Origin: Streptomyces europaeiscabiei
Lineage (GTDB): Bacteria; Actinomycetota; Actinomycetes; Streptomycetales; Streptomycetaceae
Length of the DNA: 64,000 nucleotides
Assembly: GCF_036346855.1 (NCBI RefSeq)
Contig: NZ_CP107841.1
Coordinates: forward strand, 2,794,001 to 2,858,000
Direction: 5' to 3'
The position numbers and the translations under genes were made by a program. This document shows, one piece after another, positions 57,144 through 64,000 of this stretch; within the stretch, counting starts at the first letter, position 1; each line of letters starts with the position of its first letter. The notes below the pieces were generated by a model, which worked only from the letters and a program-made list of their open reading frames with translations, was not told the origin of the DNA and ran no database searches.

Positions 57144-58940
57144 TTGCGCGAGTTCAGCCTTCCGGCTTTGTACGAGGTCCCGACGGACGGCAATCTGACC
57201 GACATCGTCCGTAGAAACGCCGCGCAGCATCCCGATGTCGCCGTCATCGCCCGCAAGGTGGACGGCGTCTGGCAGGACGTCGACGCCGTCCGGTTCCTCA
57301 CCGAGGTGCGGACGGCCGCGAAGGGGCTCATCGCCGCCGGGGTCCAGCCTGGCGACCGGGTCGCGCTGATGTCCCGTACCCGCTACGAGTGGACCCTGCT
57401 GGACTTCGCGATCTGGACGGCCGGCGCGGTCACCGTGCCGGTGTACGAGACCAGCTCGGCGGAGCAGGTGCAGTGGATTCTCGCCGACTCGGGCGCCACC
57501 GCCATGATCGTGGAGCTGGACGGGCACTCGGCCGCCGTCGAGTCGGTGCGCGACCGGCTGCCGGGGCTGAAGCACGTGTGGCAGATCGAGGGCGGCGGTG
57601 TGGAGGAGCTGGGCCGCCTCGGCCAGGGGGTCACCGACCAGGCCGTCGACGAGCGCAGCTCGATGGCCAAGGCCGACGACCCGGCGACCATCGTCTACAC
57701 CTCCGGCACGACCGGCCGCCCGAAGGGGTGCGTCCTCACCCACCGCAGCTTCTTCGCCGAGTGCGGGAACGTGGTGGAGCGGCTGCGCCCCCTGTTCCGT
57801 ACGGGCGAGTGCTCGGTCCTGCTCTTCCTCCCGCTCGCGCACGTCTTCGGGCGGCTCGTGCAGGTCGCGCCGATGATGGCGCCGATCAAGCTGGGCACCG
57901 TACCGGACATCAAGAACCTCACCGACGAGCTGGCCTCCTTCCGGCCGACGCTGATCCTCGGTGTGCCGCGCGTGTTCGAGAAGGTCTACAACTCAGCGCG
58001 GGCCAAGGCGCAGGCGGACGGCAAGGGCAAGATCTTCGACAAGGCCGCGGACACGGCGATCGCGTACAGCAGGGCGCTGGACACGGCGTCGGGCCCGGCG
58101 CTCGGCCTGAAGATCAAGCACAAGGTGTTCGACAGGCTCGTCTACAGCAAGCTGCGGGCGGTGCTCGGCGGCAAGGGCGAGTTCGCGATCTCGGGCGGCG
58201 CCCCGCTGGGCGAGCGTCTGGGTCACTTCTTCCGCGGCATCGGCTTCACGGTCCTGGAGGGCTACGGCCTGACGGAGTCCTGTGCGGCCACCGCGTTCAA
58301 CCCCTGGGACCGCCAGAAGATCGGTACGGTCGGGCAGCCGCTGCCGGGTTCCGTCATCCGGATCGCGGACGACGGGGAGGTGCTGCTGCACGGCGAGCAC
58401 CTGTTCAAGGAGTACTGGAACAACCCGGGCGCGACCGAGGAGGCGCTGGCCGACGGCTGGTTCCACACGGGCGACATCGGCACCCTCGACGAGGACGGCT
58501 ACCTCAGCATCACCGGCCGCAAGAAGGAGATCATCGTCACCGCGGGCGGCAAGAACGTCGCCCCGGCCGTGATCGAGGACCGGATCCGGGCGCACGCCCT
58601 GGTCGCGGAGTGCATGGTGGTGGGCGACGGGCGGCCCTTCGTGGGCGCGCTGGTCACCATCGACGAGGAGTTCCTGGGCCGCTGGGCCGCCGAGCACGGC
58701 AAGCCGGCGGGCTCCACCGCGGCGTCACTGAGTGCGGACGCCGATCTGAACGCGGCCGTGCAGGCCGCGATCGACGACGGCAACGCCGCGGTGTCGAAGG
58801 CGGAATCGGTGCGGAAGTTCCGCATTCTGTCCTCCCAGTTCACGGAGGAGTCGGGCCACCTGACGCCGTCCCTGAAGCTCAAGCGCAACGTGGTGGCGAA
58901 GGACTACACGGACGAGATCGAGGCGATCTACCAGAAGTAA
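57144..58940 (+). CDS. fadD: Long-chain acyl-CoA synthetase
   Basis: AMP-forming ligase that activates fatty acids to acyl-CoA for degradation or complex lipid synthesis. In 598 residues the adenylation core is YTSGTTGRPKGCVLTH near 184, then LPLAHVFGR, GYGLTESCAATAFN, DGWFHTGDIG, DEDGYLSITGRKKEII and LTPSLKLKRN with the C-terminal catalytic Lys. It matches the actinobacterial FadD15-like group. The TTG start at 57144 has AGGAG 8 nt upstream. It is convergent with the GMC oxidoreductase gene, only 34 nt away. Confidence 0.94.
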   Translation: MREFSLPALYEVPTDGNLTDIVRRNAAQHPDVAVIARKVDGVWQDVDAVRFLTEVRTAAKGLIAAGVQPGDRVALMSRTRYEWTLLDFAIWTAGAVTVPVYETSSAEQVQWILADSGATAMIVELDGHSAAVESVRDRLPGLKHVWQIEGGGVEELGRLGQGVTDQAVDERSSMAKADDPATIVYTSGTTGRPKGCVLTHRSFFAECGNVVERLRPLFRTGECSVLLFLPLAHVFGRLVQVAPMMAPIKLGTVPDIKNLTDELASFRPTLILGVPRVFEKVYNSARAKAQADGKGKIFDKAADTAIAYSRALDTASGPALGLKIKHKVFDRLVYSKLRAVLGGKGEFAISGGAPLGERLGHFFRGIGFTVLEGYGLTESCAATAFNPWDRQKIGTVGQPLPGSVIRIADDGEVLLHGEHLFKEYWNNPGATEEALADGWFHTGDIGTLDEDGYLSITGRKKEIIVTAGGKNVAPAVIEDRIRAHALVAECMVVGDGRPFVGALVTIDEEFLGRWAAEHGKPAGSTAASLSADADLNAAVQAAIDDGNAAVSKAESVRKFRILSSQFTEESGHLTPSLKLKRNVVAKDYTDEIEAIYQK

Positions 58941-58974
58941 CCAGCCGTCAGGCAGCAATCAGCGGTCGCACGGC

Positions 58975-60672
<1,698 letters not shown>

Positions 60673-60755
60673 TTACCGGTGTGCCGGGTGCTCCTGGAAG
60701 GCGACTTCCGGTCGTCTCGTGGCTGGTCGCACCGTTCTCCGCGCCCTCCGGGGGG

Positions 60756-61898
60756 CTAGAGCAACGATTTCAAAGTTTCTGCCAACAGGTCCCAGCGCCA
60801 TTTCTCCTCGACCCACTCCCGTCCCCGCTGCCCCATGCGTGCCCGGAGTTCCGGGTCGCCCAGGAGGGTGACGATGCGTTCGGCGGCGTCGTTCGGGGAG
60901 CCTCCTCGTACGACCCAGCCGGTCTCGCCGTCGAGCACGGCGTCGGGGGCACCGCCGGAGTCGCCCGCGACGACGGGCAGTCCGGTCGCGGAGGCCTCCA
61001 GGTAGACGATCCCGAGCCCTTCGACGTCCAGCCCGCCCCGGCGCGTACGGCACGGCATGGCGAAGACGTCGCCGGCGCCGTAGTGGGCGGGCAGCTCGGA
61101 CCAGGGGACGGCGCCGGTGAAGCGGACGGACGCGGCGACCCCGCTCTCGTGGGCGAGCCGGCGCAGCTCCTTCTCGTACGGTCCGCCGCCGACGATCAGC
61201 AGCACCGCGTCCGGCTCCTCGGCGAGGATGGCGGGCATCGCCCGGATCAGCGTGTCCTGCCCCTTGCGCGGCACGAGCCGGGAGACACAGACGACGACCG
61301 GCCGGTCGGTGAGCCCCAGCCGGGCCCGGACCTCGGCACCGCCGGAGCCGGGGTGGAAGGTCTTCTCGTCGACCCCGGGCGGCAGCTGGACCATGCGCCC
61401 GGCCGCCTGCGAAGTGAGAGCCGTGGCGATCCGGGAGCGCGTGTACTCGCCCAGGTAGGTGATCGTGTCCGTGCCCTCGCCGATCCGTCCCAGCAGCTGC
61501 CGGGCGGCGGGCAGCTGCGCCCAGCCCGCCTCGTGGCCGTGCGTGGTGGCCACCAGCCGCCGGGCGCCCGCCCGGCGCAGCGCGGGGGCCATCAGACCGA
61601 GCGGGGCCGCCGCACCGAACCACACCGCCGTACAGCCGTGCTCCCGCAGCAGCGAGACCGCGCGGCGGGTGACGGCGGGCGTCGGCAGCAGCATGGTCGT
61701 CCGGTCGCGTACGACGGTGAAGGGCTGCTCGGCGTCGAAGGCGGCCGTCGCCCGGGCGCCCTCCCGGCTCCGCTTCCACGTCGAGGCATAGACGACGATC
61801 TGCTCGGGATCCAGCCGTAGCGCCATGTTGTGCAGAAACGCCTGGATACCGCCGGGCCGGGGCGGGAAGTCGTTGGTCACGATCAGGGTCTTGTGCAT
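60756..61898 (-). CDS. GT4 glycosyltransferase, PimB-like
   Basis: Retaining GT-B glycosyltransferase of 380 residues, resembling actinobacterial PimB-type mannosyltransferases that act on phosphatidylinositol mannosides at the inner membrane. Motifs are TNDFPPRPGGIQAFLHNMA, TTHGHEAGWAQLP, VSRLVPRKGQDTLIRAMP and EGLGIVYLEASATGLPVV, the EX7E donor-binding signature of GT4. ATG 61898 has TAGGGT 8 nt upstream and no ribosome-binding site. It is divergent from a GT87-type polyprenyl-phosphate mannosyltransferase-like gene, so the two may share a lipoglycan pathway. Confidence 0.85.
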   Translation of the reverse strand: MHKTLIVTNDFPPRPGGIQAFLHNMALRLDPEQIVVYASTWKRSREGARATAAFDAEQPFTVVRDRTTMLLPTPAVTRRAVSLLREHGCTAVWFGAAAPLGLMAPALRRAGARRLVATTHGHEAGWAQLPAARQLLGRIGEGTDTITYLGEYTRSRIATALTSQAAGRMVQLPPGVDEKTFHPGSGGAEVRARLGLTDRPVVVCVSRLVPRKGQDTLIRAMPAILAEEPDAVLLIVGGGPYEKELRRLAHESGVAASVRFTGAVPWSELPAHYGAGDVFAMPCRTRRGGLDVEGLGIVYLEASATGLPVVAGDSGGAPDAVLDGETGWVVRGGSPNDAAERIVTLLGDPELRARMGQRGREWVEEKWRWDLLAETLKSLL

Positions 61899-62055
61899 CG
61901 CCGCCGACCCTACCGAACCGGCGTCGGCCCCCGCCCCCGGGCACCTCCGCACCGGTCCCGGCCATGCTTCACAGGCCGATGGGGGATCATGTCCCCCACG
62001 CGCGCGAAGTTCGGCGCGGCCGGACACCGACAGACACTTGTGGACAGGGACTCAC

Positions 62056-63297
62056 GTGGCTCAGACGCATATAAGGGGCTCTCGACGGCTCCCGCTGGGG
62101 CTTCTGACGCTCTGGGGCGCGACCCGGCTGCTCCTGCTGCTGTTCGTCTTCAAGGTGTACGTGTTCCCCGGCCCGGACGTCACCAGCGACGTCTCGGTGA
62201 TCTACCAGGGCTGGTACGAGACCCTGCGCACAGGAACGTATCCCCTGAACGACGTCACCTGGCAGTACCCGCCCGCCGCCGCCCTCGCGATTCTCTCCCC
62301 CGCGCTGCTGCCCTTCCTGGACTACGCGTCCGCGTTCTTCGTCCTCGCCTTCCTCGCCGACCTGGTCGTGCTCGCGCTGCTCCTGTACGCGGGCGGGCGC
62401 CCCGGGAAGACATGGCGCGGCGCCTGGGTGTGGGTGGTGGGCCTGCCGCTGCTCGGCCCGACCGGGTACGCCCGCTACGACGTGATGGTGACGGCGGTGG
62501 CGGTCGCCGCCCTCCTCGCCGGCAGCCGTCACCCGCGCGCGATGGGGGCGCTGACGGCCTTCGCGGCCCTGCTGAAGGTCTGGCCGGTACTGCTGCTCCT
62601 GGGCGCCCGCAAGCGTGCCGCCTGGGCGTGGGCCGCGGGCACCGGCCTGGCGGTGGCCGCCCTCTTCGCCGTCTCCATGCCCGGCGCCTTCGCCTTCCTG
62701 ACGTTCCAGCGGGACCGCGGCACGGAGGTCGAGTCGCTGGGCGCCCTCGTCTTCCATGTGGCCCGGCAGTTCGGCTGGGACGGCGAGGTACTGCTCAACT
62801 ACGGCTCGGTGGAGTTCCTCGGCGACCACGTCGACACCGTCAGCAAAGTGGCCCTGCTGCTCAGCGGGGTGGCGTTCGCCTGGCTGCTGCTCTGGCGGGT
62901 ACGGGCCCGGCGGTTCGCGCCGCACACCCTCGCGGACGCCGCGTTCGTGGCGGTGCTGATGTTCACGGCCACGAGCCGGGTGATCAGCCCGCAGTACATG
63001 GTGTGGCTGGTGGGCCTCGCCGCGGTGTGCCTCTGCTTCCGGGCGAGCCGGATGGGCCCGTCGGCGGTCATGGTCCTGATGGCGTCCTTCGTGACCGTCC
63101 TGGAGTTCCCCGTCTGGTTCGCCCACGTCGTCGCCAGCGACGGGCTGGGCGTCACCCTCCTCTTCGCCCGCAACGGCCTCCTCGTCCTCGCGGCCCTGCT
63201 CGCCGCGTTCCGACTGTGGCACGACACGGTCCCCCGGCCCGCCCCGGAACCCCTGCCGCAACAGCAGGACAACGTCAAGGAAGCACTGGGTTCCTGA
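62056..63297 (+). CDS. GT87-type polytopic mannosyltransferase-like protein
   Basis: Integral membrane GT-C glycosyltransferase of 413 residues with about ten hydrophobic helices. The first extracellular loop contains FPGPDVTSDVSVIYQGWYE and LNDVTWQYPPAAALAIL; the Asp and YPP motifs are typical of GT87 (DUF2029) polyprenyl-phosphate mannose-dependent enzymes. Conserved blocks later are ARYDVMVTAVAVAALL, AFAALLKVWPVLLL and SRVISPQYMVWL. The gene may act in lipoglycan or cell-surface glycan synthesis. GTG 62056 has GGGA about 6 nt upstream. Confidence 0.82.
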   Translation: MAQTHIRGSRRLPLGLLTLWGATRLLLLLFVFKVYVFPGPDVTSDVSVIYQGWYETLRTGTYPLNDVTWQYPPAAALAILSPALLPFLDYASAFFVLAFLADLVVLALLLYAGGRPGKTWRGAWVWVVGLPLLGPTGYARYDVMVTAVAVAALLAGSRHPRAMGALTAFAALLKVWPVLLLLGARKRAAWAWAAGTGLAVAALFAVSMPGAFAFLTFQRDRGTEVESLGALVFHVARQFGWDGEVLLNYGSVEFLGDHVDTVSKVALLLSGVAFAWLLLWRVRARRFAPHTLADAAFVAVLMFTATSRVISPQYMVWLVGLAAVCLCFRASRMGPSAVMVLMASFVTVLEFPVWFAHVVASDGLGVTLLFARNGLLVLAALLAAFRLWHDTVPRPAPEPLPQQQDNVKEALGS

Positions 63298-63786
63298 GCC
63301 GGCCCGCGCGGCAGCGACGGCACGAGCACCGCGCACTGCACCCCCATGGACACCGCCGGCGCCAGGCAGATCCCGGGCAGCGCGAGCCCCGAACGAGCGT
63401 GGGCGAGCGACGGTTGGACCGCCGTACCCAGCAGCGTCACCCGCGGCAGCACCAGCACTCCCCCGCTGCCCTCGAAGACCCCGCCGAGCGCGATGCAGCA
63501 CGCCGTCAGCACCAGATACGGCCCGACGCGGCGCAGGAAGAGCGCGCCCTCCGCGGTGACGGCGGGCCCGGCCCCGAAGGCCCGCAGCACCACCGGCCCG
63601 AGCAATGCCGACGGCACGGCCGCCACGCCCGCTCGGCCTTCCCGGTCGCCCGCGCCACCCGCAGCGTGCCCTGCCGGAACAGGCCGCCGGCCTCCTCGGC
63701 ACGCACGGGTTCGCCGCCCTCGTGGAAGAAGCTCGCCGGAGTCGTGAGGAAGTGCTCGGGGAGGCGATCGCCCAGCTGGATCCCGG
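63298..63786 (-). pseudogene. Decayed MATE-like transporter remnant
   Basis: There is no intact gene in this 489-nt stretch. On the minus strand MATE-like fragments appear: PVVLRAFGAGPAVTAEGALF, RVGPYLVLTACCIALGGVFE, and GLALPGICLAPAVSMGVQCA, matching the C-terminal helices of multidrug and toxin extrusion proteins. A preceding segment (RATGKAERAW) is in another frame. No start codon with a ribosome-binding site is evident, so this is read as a degraded 3' portion. Confidence 0.45.
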
Positions 63787-64000
63787 TCAACCGAGCTGAC
63801 CGCGCACGTACTCCCGCCACCGCTCGGTGAACTCGTCGACCGTCGTGCCGAGGACCTCCTTCAAGGCCCCCTCCACCGCCCCCTCGCGCCTCCCGTGTTC
63901 GCCGACGGCGCGGTAGAACTCGTCGAGGCGGGCCTCGCCCCAGTGGCCGGCGATCAGACGGCAGGCCAGCCATCCTCCCTCGTAGGCCTGGGCGAGCCTG
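63787..64000 (-). CDS. C-terminal end of an unidentified protein
   Basis: The last 70 codons of a gene entering from the right edge. The readable sequence includes YEGGWLACRLIAGHWGEARL, DEFYRAVGEHGR, ALKEVLGTTVDEFTERW and REYVRGQLG before a TGA. Such AYEGGWLAC segments occur near the C-terminus of actinobacterial secreted proteins with a peptidase-MA-like metallopeptidase domain; the HExxH part would lie outside the window, so this is only a suggestion. Confidence 0.6.
   Translation of the reverse strand, partial: RLAQAYEGGWLACRLIAGHWGEARLDEFYRAVGEHGRREGAVEGALKEVLGTTVDEFTERWREYVRGQLG

Overview
This window is chromosomal DNA of a Streptomyces-type actinobacterium. The evidence is very high GC, heavy third-position G/C, many GTG and TTG starts, genes with TAnnnT -10 boxes 6-8 nt from the start codon (leaderless-looking), and a core gene order typical of Streptomyces. 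That order runs from the division and cell-wall operon through metF/thiE, the thiO-thiS-thiG operon, a PASTA kinase, bfr/bfd, class II DAHP synthase, an attenuated fused anthranilate synthase, pfkA, glkA and fadD.

Layout. 1-5.0 kb, minus strand: dcw cluster rsmH-ftsL-ftsI-murE, with murE cut by the left edge. 5.3-11 kb, plus strand: beta-carbonic anhydrase, then a translationally coupled MoxR ATPase / DUF58 / transglutaminase operon. 11.1-13.6 kb: a strong bidirectional terminator, an 18-bp tandem repeat, and DUF3040, methyltransferase and HEPN-like genes. 13.7-21.0 kb: a complete Tn7-like transposon of 7,283 bp with tnsA/B/C and tniQ, an MFS exporter and its ArsR-type repressor. It has TGT...ACA termini, TGGCGA end repeats and a 5-bp CCTGC target duplication. 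21.0-24.7 kb: an ABC ATPase / YhgE-Pip / TetR operon behind a perfect 28-bp palindrome. 25-31.6 kb: flavoenzymes, a membrane protein with a Q/Y/G-rich tail, metF, thiE and an Rv2175c-type DNA-binding protein. 31.7-34 kb: TPP riboswitch and thiO-thiS-thiG. 34-38.2 kb: PASTA kinase, a minisatellite, endonuclease IV and a sulfite-oxidase-like enzyme. 38.3-39.2 kb: bacterioferritin and bacterioferritin-associated ferredoxin with iron-box-like sites. 39.2-43.2 kb: aromatic biosynthesis (aroF; trp leader, attenuator and fused anthranilate synthase). 43.4-48.7 kb: pfkA, a MacS-type two-component system, an acyltransferase and an esterase. 48.7-53.3 kb: acidic membrane protein, ECF sigma factor with a coupled partner, EEP nuclease/phosphatase and glkA. 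53.3-64 kb: DUF5304-like protein, ArsA-like ATPase, SRPBCC protein, metallophosphoesterase, fadD, cholesterol-oxidase-like GMC enzyme, two glycosyltransferases, a decayed MATE-like gene and the end of an unidentified gene.

The most striking feature is the Tn7-like element. Its exporter/repressor cargo lies between two copies of the tnsA-side end repeat. The inner copy is degenerate and has lost its terminus, which suggests how the cargo was captured. The element landed 4 bp upstream of the -35 box of the ABC/TetR operon without destroying that promoter. Other points worth following are an amber codon inside a Lys/Glu/Gln repeat of the plsC-like gene, tandem 19-bp boxes at bfr with a near-consensus iron box at bfd, a phosphofructokinase with Asp104 and the PKTIDND motif, two P-loop proteins with GSGRT in place of GxGKT, and a frameshifted small gene next to the trp leader.
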